Shown in pieces: positions 43,198 to 53,156 of a stretch of DNA of 64,000 bases. Positions within the stretch are counted from its first letter, which is position 1, and each line of letters starts with the position of its first letter. The position numbers and the translations under genes were made by a program. The DNA lies in the NCBI GenBank assembly GCA_963832945.1, contig CAWHVV010000011.1, forward strand, positions 85,712-149,711. The letters run 5' to 3'. The notes beneath the pieces are model-generated. The model did no database searches, was not told where the DNA came from, and saw only the letters and a program-made list of their open reading frames with translations. This DNA is from JAFEDN01 sp963832945 (lineage in GTDB: Bacteria; Pseudomonadota; Gammaproteobacteria; Coxiellales; Coxiellaceae).

Positions 43198-45839
43198 AGT
43201 ACTAAACTTCTATCACTTGGATAAATAGGATTTCTTCCTGATAGATCCTGGGCACTTTGACTTACAGAAATAGGGTTTTTTCTTACCTGATTAGGCATCA
43301 TAGGGTTTTCCTGGTATGGCCAAATTTCGTTGAATGGTTCTGATTCCCCGGAAACATTACTCAGGCTGGAGGATTTTCTAATTTTAGGGAACATCTCAAC
43401 CAGCCTCTTTTGATCAATTTCTTTCTGGTTAGTCCCATCTTCCCCGCGATGAAAGAAGCTGTTGTAGTCCGGAGTAATGGATCTAATGGATTGTCGATCT
43501 TCCTCTTCTGTGATGATTTCAATAGGTAATGATGGACTTTCCGCCGGTGTGTATTGAAATCTGGCGGTATTCTTGTTGAGAGTAGGAGTGACAACGGAGC
43601 CTACGCTGGTTTCATTTGAGAACATTGTTTTCGATTTTTGCGGACTGAAAATTGCAGAATTGGGAAATACGCCTCCAATATGCGGATTATCATCCTGCTC
43701 CTGTTTTCTTTCCTGTATTTGATCTTTTAAACTCCGGTTTTCGATGGTAAGTCTCCGTACCTCATGACTCAGCCCTGCATGGGCTTCCCGTAGCCCTTCA
43801 TTGGCTTCCCGTAATTCCATGATCGTGCCTCGCAATTGATTATACCTGGAGGCAGCGATAAAGATTCCTCGATAGCGATCAACGGCCATTTCTCCAAAAA
43901 AAGTAAAGATTTTTTCAAAAGCAGGTTGAAATACCTGTTCTTTAACCCTTTTAAATAAACTTGTTTTTTCCGCTCGATATTTAGGATCAAGTCCTTCCTC
44001 CAAATTAATAAATGTGGTATACAATTCACTGTCATTAAATAATAAGACGCTTCTGAAAAGTGCATACGATAACTGTTGTGCATGAGACAACCCGATGGGG
44101 CCTCTTTTAAAACCATGCCAATCGTAGAATGCCTGTTCACACCGACTCAATTGAAATAATCCGATAACGTACCCTATGTAATCGAATAATACCTTTTTCA
44201 TCGCTGCTTCGAGTTCATTATAGACAGGTATGGCCAGTATTTGTAAGTAAAGTAACTTCCATTCTAATCTTAAATCCGTTGAAAGTCTTTGCTCCGCTTG
44301 CGCCTTTTCTTCCATTCTAAAAGAAAGTTTGTGAGTGGCGCCATATCGATAGAGTAATTCAATTATTTTAAAAAATTTTTCTTTTTTATCAATGCGATCG
44401 ATATCGCGATACCTGGTGATAGCTGTATCAATCAAATTTTTTTTATTCATGGTGAGATTGGGTAATGGCAGAATATAATGATCCTCTGCTAATTCATTTT
44501 CCATACAGAGACACTTTAAAATTCTAGTAATAAATTGATGCGGGGTTAGATTATTATAATACTTCTTCTTATAATATTGAGAATTATGACTGGCGTGAGT
44601 AGAGTTATAGCCGCATAATAATTTAATATTATCAAAGTTTATTGTTGGGTCCGGGGCTTTGATCAGCCTTCCGGAAACAAACAGTTTTTTGAGTTCATGA
44701 ATGTTTTTTTCATCTTTTATCTCATGGGGATTCATTTTTTCCTGTTCATCCCAATAGGCTATAAATTTTTCGATGGTCTTTTGGTCGTCCAAAGCAGTAT
44801 TTTTTATCAAATAAATCGTATTTTTATCTATTTCAGATTTTGAAGGCATGGCATTCAACATCAAAACAGAGTGACACACCGCAATTTCTTTCTCTATCCA
44901 CTCAATAGATTCAGTTTCATAATCTTCTATGATTTTCCTCGAAATATTCACTGACTCGTTAATATCCGCTTTAACATCGAAAGCAGCGACAGCGGTGTCC
45001 CAATCTTTTTTCATCAATTTTATTTCCTCAGCAAATTCTATAATGTTGCCTGAATTTGAAAATTTTATAACGCAGTCACATTGAAGGAAACTTTCTTTTA
45101 CTTCAACTAAATACTCAGCGAATTGATTACTTAAGGGAAACTTGACTAACTGTTTGATTGTTTCCTCATCATTCTCCATAAGAATCAAATTTTGAGCCAG
45201 CGCATTAATTTGTTGCGCTTCATAAGCGACTCTGATTTCCTTAATCCAGTCAGGGAAGACTTTATTAGCCAGCGCTTGTAAAAATTGGTTTCTTGACCGT
45301 TTATCCGCGAGGATATGAGGAGATTCATAGGAAAACAAATGGCCAAACCAGGTTTGAGGACGTTGCGCCACTTCCCGGTCTAACTCTTGCAGCTGCAGTC
45401 GGATCTCCTGCTCCAGGGAACCCCATAATTCAAATACGGCTTGTGTTCGCCACTTTGAGAACTTGCGTATTAGGTTCGATTCTCGCTGTTGCAGGCGGAT
45501 TTCATAAAGGTTAGGGCCCAGATATACCCGCAACCGTTTCAGAGCGGTCTCAATTTTTATATCACCGGTACTCGAATCAATAATGCTCTCTTGAGCAAGA
45601 TTAAAAAATCCAACTAACCATTTATTGGCGGACATACGCAAACGTTGGTACTGCCGTTCAAGTATCTTACGGCCGCTACTGGGCAACTCTCCCGCCAAAG
45701 GGCTATCATCTAATTCAAATAGACTGAATTTCGCTCTGGTAGGTGTTTCTTTTTCCCGAAAATGAGATCCCGGCGAAAATATTTCTTTATATTTGGACAG
45801 AGTAGGCGTTTTGGAATTTTTTATTTCAAGGGTTTTCAT
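43194..45839 (-). CDS. Large unknown protein with coiled coil, effector-like
   Basis: 881 aa, no signal peptide, mostly helical. Residues about 670-720 form a coiled coil (LREANEGLREAHAGLSHEVR, then LTIENRSLKDQIQER). The last 160 residues are polar and probably disordered (TPTLNKNTARFQYTPAESPS). No known domain recognised. Starts MKTLEIKNSKTPTLSKYKEI after a GGAGG site. It follows the 224-aa membrane protein gene by 26 bases on the same strand, so the two are likely expressed together. An effector role is inferred from size, composition and lack of household homology. Confidence 0.6.
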   Translation of the reverse strand: MKTLEIKNSKTPTLSKYKEIFSPGSHFREKETPTRAKFSLFELDDSPLAGELPSSGRKILERQYQRLRMSANKWLVGFFNLAQESIIDSSTGDIKIETALKRLRVYLGPNLYEIRLQQRESNLIRKFSKWRTQAVFELWGSLEQEIRLQLQELDREVAQRPQTWFGHLFSYESPHILADKRSRNQFLQALANKVFPDWIKEIRVAYEAQQINALAQNLILMENDEETIKQLVKFPLSNQFAEYLVEVKESFLQCDCVIKFSNSGNIIEFAEEIKLMKKDWDTAVAAFDVKADINESVNISRKIIEDYETESIEWIEKEIAVCHSVLMLNAMPSKSEIDKNTIYLIKNTALDDQKTIEKFIAYWDEQEKMNPHEIKDEKNIHELKKLFVSGRLIKAPDPTINFDNIKLLCGYNSTHASHNSQYYKKKYYNNLTPHQFITRILKCLCMENELAEDHYILPLPNLTMNKKNLIDTAITRYRDIDRIDKKEKFFKIIELLYRYGATHKLSFRMEEKAQAEQRLSTDLRLEWKLLYLQILAIPVYNELEAAMKKVLFDYIGYVIGLFQLSRCEQAFYDWHGFKRGPIGLSHAQQLSYALFRSVLLFNDSELYTTFINLEEGLDPKYRAEKTSLFKRVKEQVFQPAFEKIFTFFGEMAVDRYRGIFIAASRYNQLRGTIMELREANEGLREAHAGLSHEVRRLTIENRSLKDQIQERKQEQDDNPHIGGVFPNSAIFSPQKSKTMFSNETSVGSVVTPTLNKNTARFQYTPAESPSLPIEIITEEEDRQSIRSITPDYNSFFHRGEDGTNQKEIDQKRLVEMFPKIRKSSSLSNVSGESEPFNEIWPYQENPMMPNQVRKNPISVSQSAQDLSGRNPIYPSDRSLVL

Positions 45840-45865
45840 ATATTACCTCCATGTAATAGATGGAT

Positions 45866-46540
45866 TCAGCTAGCTAAAAGTGGCGCCCGATATTCAGAAA
45901 GACTACCAGACCTGCTGCTAACATTAATTCCTTCAACAATGCTCGCTTGCGGGTCCTGTTCATCCTGTTCATTGGTTTGTCTCACGGATTTTATACACCG
46001 TGCACTTGCCTGGAAAATACATATCCCGCCGGCAGTTATCAAGGAGATATTTTCTATGTCGGGCATTGATTTCAGACCGGGTAGCATACCCGCGCTTGCT
46101 GAAAATAATGCGCCTGAGGACAGCAGGGAGAAGAGAGCATCCCATTTATCTATACTCTCACCCCGTCTTTTTACTATTTCCCAGCTTGCCTTGCAGTCCA
46201 TCAGCATCGAAAAAGCAAAACCGACATAACAACCCTGCCGAAAATAAAAATTATCGTCTTCTTCAGTATTTTGAATTTTAAAAATTTCCGAGGTGATAAA
46301 AGCAATCACCACGACAGATTTTAAAACGGGAGTAAAAATCCTCATAGGTCTGAGCCAATATTTTCGTGCTTCCTGATAATGAAAAGCTTTATACTCTTTC
46401 GCTATTTTCAATAATGAGGTGACCAATATTCCGCCTAACGAAAATAATTTTACTATCGAGCTGGTTTCATCCGGAAGAATTTTACTCAGTCCCCCCAAAA
46501 AAAATATACCCGAGAAGCCATCCCCCAAAATTTTCAGCAT
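45866..46540 (-). CDS. Unknown membrane protein
   Basis: 224 aa with about four or five hydrophobic segments (GFSGIFFLGGLSKIL, LFSLGGILVTSLLK, FTPVLKSVVVIAFIT, LLSSGALFSASAGMLPG, ISLITAGGICIFQAS) and a polar C-terminus. A GGAGG site precedes the ATG. No family recognised. It sits between degP and the 881-aa gene, all on the minus strand. Confidence 0.55.
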   Translation of the reverse strand: MLKILGDGFSGIFFLGGLSKILPDETSSIVKLFSLGGILVTSLLKIAKEYKAFHYQEARKYWLRPMRIFTPVLKSVVVIAFITSEIFKIQNTEEDDNFYFRQGCYVGFAFSMLMDCKASWEIVKRRGESIDKWDALFSLLSSGALFSASAGMLPGLKSMPDIENISLITAGGICIFQASARCIKSVRQTNEQDEQDPQASIVEGINVSSRSGSLSEYRAPLLAS

Positions 46541-46593
46541 AAAATATCCTCCATGATTAAGACAAAGTCTAAAAGAACATTAGACTACACCGG

Positions 46594-47916
46594 TTAAACA
46601 TCCTGTTCAATGACCACGAACAGACCGGTATTGTTGCGATTCACCTGCAAAAGCAACTGTTTGGGTTTGGCCGCCAGCACGGTTTCCAACTCCTTGACCG
46701 AGCCCACCAGTTGTTGATTGGCGTGAGTAATGACATCGCCAGGCTGTAAGCCGGCCAGAGCGCCGCGGCTGGTTTCGCCGACACCGGCAACGATAACACC
46801 CTGGAGTAAAGTATCGTCGCTCTCCAGTTCATTAAAATCGCGTAATTGCAACCCGCCAATAAATGGGGTTTCGCGCTGTTTGGCGAGTTTTAGTGGATCC
46901 CCGACGTCCGCCGTCAGTGTCTGAATTTTGCCGTTTCTGGAAACTTCCAGCTTTATGGCGGTGCCGGGGCGCATCATTCCCAGATTGTTGCGCAACTGTT
47001 CGGAACTGCGGACGGATTTCCCATCCAGAGAAATAATAATGTCAGAAACTTTAATACCCGCTTTATCCGCGGGGGATTCCGGAATAATGGTGGTGACGAC
47101 AGCACCCTGATCCGATTTTAGATTCAGCGCACTCGCCAGGGGCAAGGTAATGTCCTGCGCGACTACGCCAAGGATGCCGCGCTCAACTTTCCCATATTTG
47201 ACCAGCTGCTGAGCGATACTGTGTACCATATTACTGGGGATAGCGAAACCGATGCCGACATTGCCAAGAATTGGCGTGACCAGGGCAGTATTTATACCTA
47301 CTAATTCGCCTTTCATGTTAACCAGCGCACCGCCGGAATTGCCAGGATTAATGGGAGTATCTGTCTGGATAAAACTTTGAAAACCTTCAATTTTTGGTTC
47401 ACTGCGATTGAGGGCGCTGATAACCCCTGAGGTGACGGTTTCCGTTAATCCGAAAGGGCTGCCGATCGCCGCGACAAAATCTCCAACCTGTAGTTGATCC
47501 GAGTCTCCAATAGGCATGGCGGTTAAATTGGGGGCGTTAATTTTGAGGACGGCCACGTCGAAACCATCATCCTCGCCAACAGATCGGGCTAAATAACGCC
47601 GGCCGTTTTGTAAACTCACGACTATAATTTTGGTTTGGGAAACCACGTGGGCATTGGTAACAATTAACCCCTGGTCAGCATCAATGATGACCCCGGAGCC
47701 CAACCCCACTTGCGGACGCGAGGAACCCGGCGCCGGTTCTTTTTCCGTAGTGATTTTAACCACGCCGGGAGTGACCTTATGCAGCATAGGCGCCAGAGAA
47801 TAGGCCGGGCTGTTAGACGAGACCACCGGGGGTGGCGTTTCCGCCTGGGAAGCCCAAGGCGCCCCTGCGATTCCTGCGCCCACCGTTAACGATAGCCAAT
47901 AAATTAATTTTTTCAT
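46594..47916 (-). CDS. degQ: Periplasmic serine protease/chaperone, DegP/DegQ (HtrA) family
   Basis: Quality-control protease. Signal peptide (MKKLIYWLSLTVGAGIAGAP, cleavage near SQAE). Catalytic triad: His in LIVTNAHVV, Asp in GFDVAVLKI, Ser in PINPGNSGGALVNMKGELVG. Two PDZ domains follow (LGVVAQDITLPLASALNLK; LAGLQPGDVITHANQQLVG). 440 aa. It lies 25 bases after pgeF on the same strand. DegP and DegQ cannot be told apart reliably; the missing long Q-linker favours DegQ/MucD-like. Confidence 0.92.
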   Translation of the reverse strand: MKKLIYWLSLTVGAGIAGAPWASQAETPPPVVSSNSPAYSLAPMLHKVTPGVVKITTEKEPAPGSSRPQVGLGSGVIIDADQGLIVTNAHVVSQTKIIVVSLQNGRRYLARSVGEDDGFDVAVLKINAPNLTAMPIGDSDQLQVGDFVAAIGSPFGLTETVTSGVISALNRSEPKIEGFQSFIQTDTPINPGNSGGALVNMKGELVGINTALVTPILGNVGIGFAIPSNMVHSIAQQLVKYGKVERGILGVVAQDITLPLASALNLKSDQGAVVTTIIPESPADKAGIKVSDIIISLDGKSVRSSEQLRNNLGMMRPGTAIKLEVSRNGKIQTLTADVGDPLKLAKQRETPFIGGLQLRDFNELESDDTLLQGVIVAGVGETSRGALAGLQPGDVITHANQQLVGSVKELETVLAAKPKQLLLQVNRNNTGLFVVIEQDV

Positions 47917-47941
47917 ATAAATCCTCTTTTAAAGATGAATA

Positions 47942-48667
47942 CTATTTTCGCCAGATTATACTGGCCATCCGTCCTGTTGTGCCCTGGTCACGCCGGTACG
48001 AATAAAAACGGTCTCTGTCACAGAACGTGCACAAACCGCCACCATAAATATTCTGCACAGGCGCCTGGCAGTGACTTAAATTAATTTTTGCCAACCGGTA
48101 AATGTCTGCGAACCAGCGCCCATTTTCAGCCTGACAAAAGCCGGCAGCATAATCCGAATGCCGTGAAATGAATTTTTCGCGTACCTCAGAGCCTACTATA
48201 AAATGATCAGGACCGATAGCAGGCCCCAACCATATCAGTAAATCAGTTGCGGGAACCTTCAAGGCGAGGATAGTGGCGTCAATCACTCCCGCCAATAATC
48301 CTCTCCAGCCGGCATGGACAGCGGCAATTTTATCTCCACTCCGGCTGGTCAGAAACAGCGGCAAACAATCGGCGGTTAAAATCGCACAAATCTTTTGGGA
48401 AGATTGAGTATAGGCCGCGTCGCCGATAAATGACGCAGAATTATCGAGGTTAACCGCGTTCACGCCATGCACCTGGTCCAGCCACACCGGCGGCTGAGGC
48501 AGGGCTAACTCGCGGCTTAATCGCTGACGATTAGCAGCAACCGCGGCGGGATCGTCCTGCACATGCATCGCCAGATTGCCGGAGTATCGCGTAGTCACCG
48601 CCGCGCGCACCTCTGCAGGCGCCGGCCATTCCGGGATGAGAAAATGACTCGTTTTAACCGTTATCAT
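47942..48667 (-). CDS. pgeF: Polyphenol oxidase/purine nucleoside phosphorylase family protein (YfiH/PgeF)
   Basis: 241 aa. Family motifs: WLDQVHGVNAVNLDN, ILTADCLPLFLTSRSG and AAVHAGWRGLLAGVID, with the Cys and His residues that bind metal. E. coli PgeF edits cell-wall precursors; relatives act on purine nucleosides. The start shares one base with the rluD stop (TGATG), the conserved rluD-pgeF coupling. Confidence 0.9.
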   Translation of the reverse strand: MITVKTSHFLIPEWPAPAEVRAAVTTRYSGNLAMHVQDDPAAVAANRQRLSRELALPQPPVWLDQVHGVNAVNLDNSASFIGDAAYTQSSQKICAILTADCLPLFLTSRSGDKIAAVHAGWRGLLAGVIDATILALKVPATDLLIWLGPAIGPDHFIVGSEVREKFISRHSDYAAGFCQAENGRWFADIYRLAKINLSHCQAPVQNIYGGGLCTFCDRDRFYSYRRDQGTTGRMASIIWRK

Positions 48668-49590
48668 CAGCTCTCTTCCTCCTGCAATTGTTTGAGTAAT
48701 TGTTGTATATCCTCGGGAATTGGACTGATCCAGGAGAGGGTTTCACCTGTCCGTGGATGGCCCACTGTCAATTGCACCGCGTGCAAAGCCTGTCGATGAA
48801 ATTTCAAAGGGTCAGCGGCGCTTTTGCGTCCGTACACGGCGTCCCCTGTGAGCGGATGTTGGATATGCGCGAAGTGAACACGAATCTGATGGGTTCGTCC
48901 GGTTTCCAGTTCCACCCGAACATAGGTGTGCGCCCGGAATGATTTCAGCACCCGATAGTGCGTGATCGCCACCTTACCGTTTTTAAGCACACTCATTTTG
49001 GTGCGCTGAGTGGGATGACGTCCCATCATGGTTTTAATAGTGCCGCCTCCGGAGATCACACCCTGTGCTACCGCTACATATTCGCGTTTAATTTCGCGCC
49101 GCTGCAGGCTATCGACAAGATGGTGATGGGCGGATAAATGCCGCGCCACCACCAGTAACCCTGACGTTTGCTTATCCAGACGATGCACCAGACCGGCGCG
49201 CGGCACTGTCGCCAGGCGCGGGTCGTAATGAAGGAGGGCGTTCACCAGCGTATGTTCGGGATTCCCTGCGCCAGGATGCACGACCAGCCCCGCGGGCTTG
49301 TCAATCACGAGGATATCCTCATCCTCATAAATAATTCTCAGGGGAATTTCCTGGGCGGCCCAGGATTCTTTGGGCGCCAATTCGGTAGTAAGGATGATTT
49401 CCTGGCCCAGGCAAACACTGGCGCGTGGTTTTGATTCAATCTGATGGTCAACCTGAACAAACCCGCCCCGTATCCAATGCTGAATTTGTGAACGGGAATA
49501 CTGCGGACAAAGCGCCGCCAAAACTTGATCTAAACGCCGGCGGTCCCATTCCGCCGGCACCGTCTGTTCGAGGTAAATGCGGTTATTCAT
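48667..49590 (-). CDS. rluD: 23S rRNA pseudouridine(1911/1915/1917) synthase RluD
   Basis: Modifies helix 69 of 23S rRNA, important for subunit assembly. N-terminal S4-like domain (WDRRRLDQVLAALCPQYSRS, WIRGGFVQVD), then VIDKPAGLVVHPGAGNPEHT and the active-site Asp in GLVHRLDKQTSGLLVVA. LETGRTHQIRVHFAHIQHP near the C-terminus. 307 aa, intact. Linked to pgeF as in E. coli; bamD, its usual divergent neighbour, is 4 kb away beyond an accessory insertion. Confidence 0.95.
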   Translation of the reverse strand: MNNRIYLEQTVPAEWDRRRLDQVLAALCPQYSRSQIQHWIRGGFVQVDHQIESKPRASVCLGQEIILTTELAPKESWAAQEIPLRIIYEDEDILVIDKPAGLVVHPGAGNPEHTLVNALLHYDPRLATVPRAGLVHRLDKQTSGLLVVARHLSAHHHLVDSLQRREIKREYVAVAQGVISGGGTIKTMMGRHPTQRTKMSVLKNGKVAITHYRVLKSFRAHTYVRVELETGRTHQIRVHFAHIQHPLTGDAVYGRKSAADPLKFHRQALHAVQLTVGHPRTGETLSWISPIPEDIQQLLKQLQEEES

Positions 49591-49650
49591 GCCTCATTAT
49601 AACATAACGGCAAAACTGCTGTTAAATTATTTGAGAAGGTGTATTATGTG

Positions 49651-50715
49651 ATGAGTCAAAGTAAATTTCAAAATTTAGAAGGAAATAGAATGAAAAAAAT
49701 GAAAGAAGATAAAGCAGCCGGCATCATTCAGAATTTTTGGAGAAAAAACAATTTTTATAACCAATTTTTACTGTTATTAAATTCAACGCCTGCCGAGATT
49801 AATCAGAGTCTTTTTAATAACGTATTTTCAAGGATGATAAAATATTGTGAGCGCTTACAAGTCTATTCTTGTATACACATTGAACGCGATGAAAAAAAAT
49901 CTGGTTATGACCATGCTATTAAAACTAACTTAAAGATGATCGCTCATGCTCTTTTTGCCCCTCCTCTGAAAAATATTACGTGCACTGGCGATTTATATAA
50001 TTTAAGGACACTCCTTTGGTTTTTATTCGCTGATAAAAAATCTTTATCTACAGATATTATCCATATCTTAAAAAATGCATTTACCATTTTGAGTTCTTCG
50101 TCTGAACTAAAAATCTCAACGGGCGGTGGACCCAAACACGTAGACCTCAAAGAACTCACGGAAAAAGCCATTTCTGAAAAGAAAGAGACTTATTGGGGAG
50201 AACAAAGGGGCATTAAAAAGACCGATGTGGTTACTATCGTGCATAGCGGCGGACATCAGTGCATTCGCGGTTTCCTATATCACAAAAAACCAGGCTATGC
50301 ACTGGAAGCGAATAAAGGGTTAGGGCTTCAGGTGATAGTTGAGGAAGGAAAACTTTCTTATGGTCAGGCCCTTGAAAATTTTACGGTTTGTAAATACCGG
50401 GGCCGGAAGCAGCAGTCAATTTTAGCGCTGGATGACCATGCTACATTTTTTGCGCATATCGAAGCGCAATATTTGTTGCCGGCAAATAACGGCAATGAGG
50501 CCGGTTTAAGGTCAGAATTTATTCAATATTTAAGATCAATAAAAGTGGAGAAACTGGTATCAGGTCATTCAGAGATTAATTATGTACTGTTTAAAACGGA
50601 TAGCAGTCTTACTGATTTTCTACAGGATTTGGGTTCAACGGAACCCGCAAAAGAATTTTCTCAGCGTTGTAAAACATCCGTTGATCGTGTTCACGAGATT
50701 TCGCGCTATTTTTAG
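49651..50715 (+). CDS. Unknown protein with N-terminal IQ-like motif, effector-like
   Basis: 354 aa from the ATG at 49651 (AAGG upstream; GTG at 49639 is an alternative). Near the N-terminus is KAAGIIQNFWRKNNFYNQF, which resembles a calmodulin-binding IQ motif (IQxxxRxxxxxxxxF) but lacks the second basic position. The rest has no recognised domain; features include VVTIVHSGGHQCIRGFLYHK and IQYLRSIKVEKLVSGHSEIN. No signal peptide. A/T-rich codon use. Divergent from rluD, inserted between rluD and bamD. Confidence 0.55.
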   Translation: MSQSKFQNLEGNRMKKMKEDKAAGIIQNFWRKNNFYNQFLLLLNSTPAEINQSLFNNVFSRMIKYCERLQVYSCIHIERDEKKSGYDHAIKTNLKMIAHALFAPPLKNITCTGDLYNLRTLLWFLFADKKSLSTDIIHILKNAFTILSSSSELKISTGGGPKHVDLKELTEKAISEKKETYWGEQRGIKKTDVVTIVHSGGHQCIRGFLYHKKPGYALEANKGLGLQVIVEEGKLSYGQALENFTVCKYRGRKQQSILALDDHATFFAHIEAQYLLPANNGNEAGLRSEFIQYLRSIKVEKLVSGHSEINYVLFKTDSSLTDFLQDLGSTEPAKEFSQRCKTSVDRVHEISRYF

Positions 50716-50766
50716 TATAAAAAATACTTCGGGCAATGGATTGCCGGTACGTACTATAATTACAAG

Positions 50767-52836
50767 ATGATGAAAATTAGGCCGTTATCTCCCAATGAAC
50801 TGTGCACAAAATGCAGTCCAAAACTGCTAAACTTTAGGACAACTTCAGAATTAACCGAGTTGAACGAGCCTGTTGGACAGGAACGGGCGATGGCGGCCAT
50901 TGAATTTGGTATTCATATTCAGGATAAAGGGTATAATTTATATCTTTTGGGGCCGGAGGGCACGGGAAAGCATCATATTATCAATGCCGTCCTCAAACAG
51001 CAGGCCAGGATGGAACCTCCGGCGGACGACTGGTGCTATATCCATAACTTTAAAAACCCGCAAAAGCCTTTGGCCTTACGTCTGCCCGCCGGAATGGGGC
51101 CTGTTCTTCAAAAAAGCATGGCGGACCTGGTGGAAAAATTACGGCCGCTGGTACCCGCTATTTTAGCGAAGCCGGATTTTAGCGCCGAGGTAAAACAGGC
51201 CATTAAACCGCTTCTTGACCAGCTACAATTCCAGTTTCGGGATTTGCCTGCCGTCATTGATTACTTAAACGCCGTCGAAGCGGATATTATTAAAAATATC
51301 AAGGAATTTTACCCTTCCGGAACCAGCCCCAAAGATTTCGCCCTGCGGAATTACGAGGTGAATGTGCTGGTGACGCATGCCCCTGATCTGGGCGCTCCGG
51401 TAGTGTATGAAAATCATCCTTCCCTACCCAATTTGATTGGCCGCATGGAGTATTTGGCACAGTTTGGCGCTCTGGTTCCTGATTTTACCTTAATACGTCC
51501 GGGGGCGTTGCATTGCGCCAATGGAGGTTATTTAATCATCGACGCCCAGCAATTACTGTCACAGCCCTATGCCTGGGAGAGTTTAAAGCGGGCGTTGTTC
51601 GCCCAAAAAATCAAACTGGAATCACTGGGCCAGGTCATGGGATTGCCGGGGGCCCCGATTTCCCTCGAACCGGAAGCAATTCCGCTTCAGGCCAAAATTA
51701 TTCTGCTGGGAGACCGGTCATTATATTATTCTCTCTGCGAGCATGACCCCAATTTCACCGATCTTTTTAAAGTACCGGCGGATTTTAGCAACCATATTCC
51801 GCGTACAACCGGTAATTTTTTAATCTTTTCCAGGCTGATCGCCACCATTGTTAAAAAAGAAAATTTATTACCTCTCAACCGCCACGCCGTCGCTAAAGTG
51901 ATTGACCACAGTGGCCGTTTAGCCAACGATTCGCAAAGATTATTTACGCACATGCGTTTTCTGGTGGATTTATTACGTGAATCCAGTTATTGGGCGAAAC
52001 GAAACCAGCACAAAGTGATCAGAACCGTTGATGTTGAAGAAGCGATTCTGCAACAAATTTATCGCGTCAATCGCATCGAAACCAGAATTCACGCGGATTT
52101 TGAGCGCAATGTTTTATTGATAGACACTAAAGGCGAAAAAATCGGGCAGATCAACGGTCTGTCGGTATTACAGATAGGAAATTATTCTTTTGGTTCTCCC
52201 AGCCGGATTACCGCTACCGTGCGGCTGGGCAAAGGCGAGGTGATTGATATCGAAAGGGAAGTGGAGCTGGGCGGATCCCTTCATTCCAAAGGGGTTTTTA
52301 TTCTCTCCGGGTTTCTCAACGGGCGTTATCTGATTGACCAGCATTTGTCGATTTCCGCCAGTTTAGTGTTTGAACAGAATTACGGTGAGGTAGAAGGCGA
52401 CAGCGCATCTGCTGCCGAGCTGGCGGCATTATTGTCGGCTATTGGCCGTCTGCCGATTAAGCAATCTTTCGCCATTACCGGTTCCGTTAATCAATACGGG
52501 CTTATCCAGGCCATCGGCAATGTGAATGAAAAAATCGAGGGTTTTTTCGCTATTTGTAAGGCAAAAGGAATTACGCGCCAGCAGGGAGTCATTATTCCAG
52601 CGGTGAATGTCCAGCATTTAATGCTCAGGGATGAAGTGGTTGCCGCTGCAAAAAAGAAAATGTTCTTCGTATACGGCGTGCGCACCATTGACGAGGTGAT
52701 GTCCATTCTGACCGGCATGCCGGCGGGCAAAGCGAACAGAAATGGAAATTTTCCGGAAAATACGGTCAACGGTTACATAGAAAGGAATTTACTTAAATAC
52801 GCCGAGCGCGCCGAAGGCAACCATAAAAACGATTAA
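50767..52836 (+). CDS. Lon-like ATP-dependent protease (LonB/YcbZ type)
   Basis: 689 aa. The N-terminal AAA+ part has VGQERAMAAIEFGIHIQDKG and a P-loop (LYLLGPEGTGKHHIINAVL); GGYLIIDAQQLL is the Walker B equivalent. The C-terminal Lon protease domain has the catalytic Ser in EGDSASAAELAALLSAI and the Lys in IGNVNEKIEGFFAICK. This layout, without the Lon N-terminal substrate domain, defines the LonB/YcbZ group in gammaproteobacteria. Intact. A 28-bp fragment of a MITE terminus follows the stop. Confidence 0.9.
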   Translation: MMKIRPLSPNELCTKCSPKLLNFRTTSELTELNEPVGQERAMAAIEFGIHIQDKGYNLYLLGPEGTGKHHIINAVLKQQARMEPPADDWCYIHNFKNPQKPLALRLPAGMGPVLQKSMADLVEKLRPLVPAILAKPDFSAEVKQAIKPLLDQLQFQFRDLPAVIDYLNAVEADIIKNIKEFYPSGTSPKDFALRNYEVNVLVTHAPDLGAPVVYENHPSLPNLIGRMEYLAQFGALVPDFTLIRPGALHCANGGYLIIDAQQLLSQPYAWESLKRALFAQKIKLESLGQVMGLPGAPISLEPEAIPLQAKIILLGDRSLYYSLCEHDPNFTDLFKVPADFSNHIPRTTGNFLIFSRLIATIVKKENLLPLNRHAVAKVIDHSGRLANDSQRLFTHMRFLVDLLRESSYWAKRNQHKVIRTVDVEEAILQQIYRVNRIETRIHADFERNVLLIDTKGEKIGQINGLSVLQIGNYSFGSPSRITATVRLGKGEVIDIEREVELGGSLHSKGVFILSGFLNGRYLIDQHLSISASLVFEQNYGEVEGDSASAAELAALLSAIGRLPIKQSFAITGSVNQYGLIQAIGNVNEKIEGFFAICKAKGITRQQGVIIPAVNVQHLMLRDEVVAAAKKKMFFVYGVRTIDEVMSILTGMPAGKANRNGNFPENTVNGYIERNLLKYAERAEGNHKND

Positions 52837-52838
52837 TC

Positions 52839-52866
52839 GCAATTCCCGCTGAGTACAGCGAAAATT
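52839..52866. repeat. Solitary MITE terminus
   Basis: GCAATTCCCGCTGAGTACAG followed by CGAAAATT equals the inverted right end of the 206-bp MITE. No other part of the element is present. Confidence 0.6.
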
Positions 52867-52877
52867 ATTAATAGAAA

Positions 52878-53156
52878 TTAATGAGGCCATTTTCTGGCAG
52901 CATGTAAAATTCTCAACACGTATATATCGGGACGGCGAATTTGATAAATTACAATAAAAGGAGTACCACTAACAATTAATTCTCGAGTGTCAGCTAGTCG
53001 GCCAACTCTACCCATATTAGGAAATTGTAGTAAAAACTCGATAGCCTCCAGCACACGTCCCACTGTTCGCAGTGCCGCCGAAGGATTATCCAGGCTAATA
53101 TAGGCCTCGACTTCTTCCAAATCCCGTTCTGCTGGTTTAGCGAGACGAATCTTCAC
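52878..53156 (-). CDS. RelE/ParE-family toxin
   Basis: About 92 aa from a GTG at 53156, which begins at VKIRLAKPAERDLEEVEAYI, the usual start of ParE-like proteins; the in-frame ATG at 53207 lies deep in the antitoxin gene. Later motifs: FPNMGRVGRLADTRELIVSG and PFIVIYQIRRPDIYVLRILH, typical of the RelE/ParE fold. Overlaps the antitoxin gene by 20 bases. Toxin class is clear; whether it hits gyrase or mRNA is not. Confidence 0.85.
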   Translation of the reverse strand: MKIRLAKPAERDLEEVEAYISLDNPSAALRTVGRVLEAIEFLLQFPNMGRVGRLADTRELIVSGTPFIVIYQIRRPDIYVLRILHAARKWPH

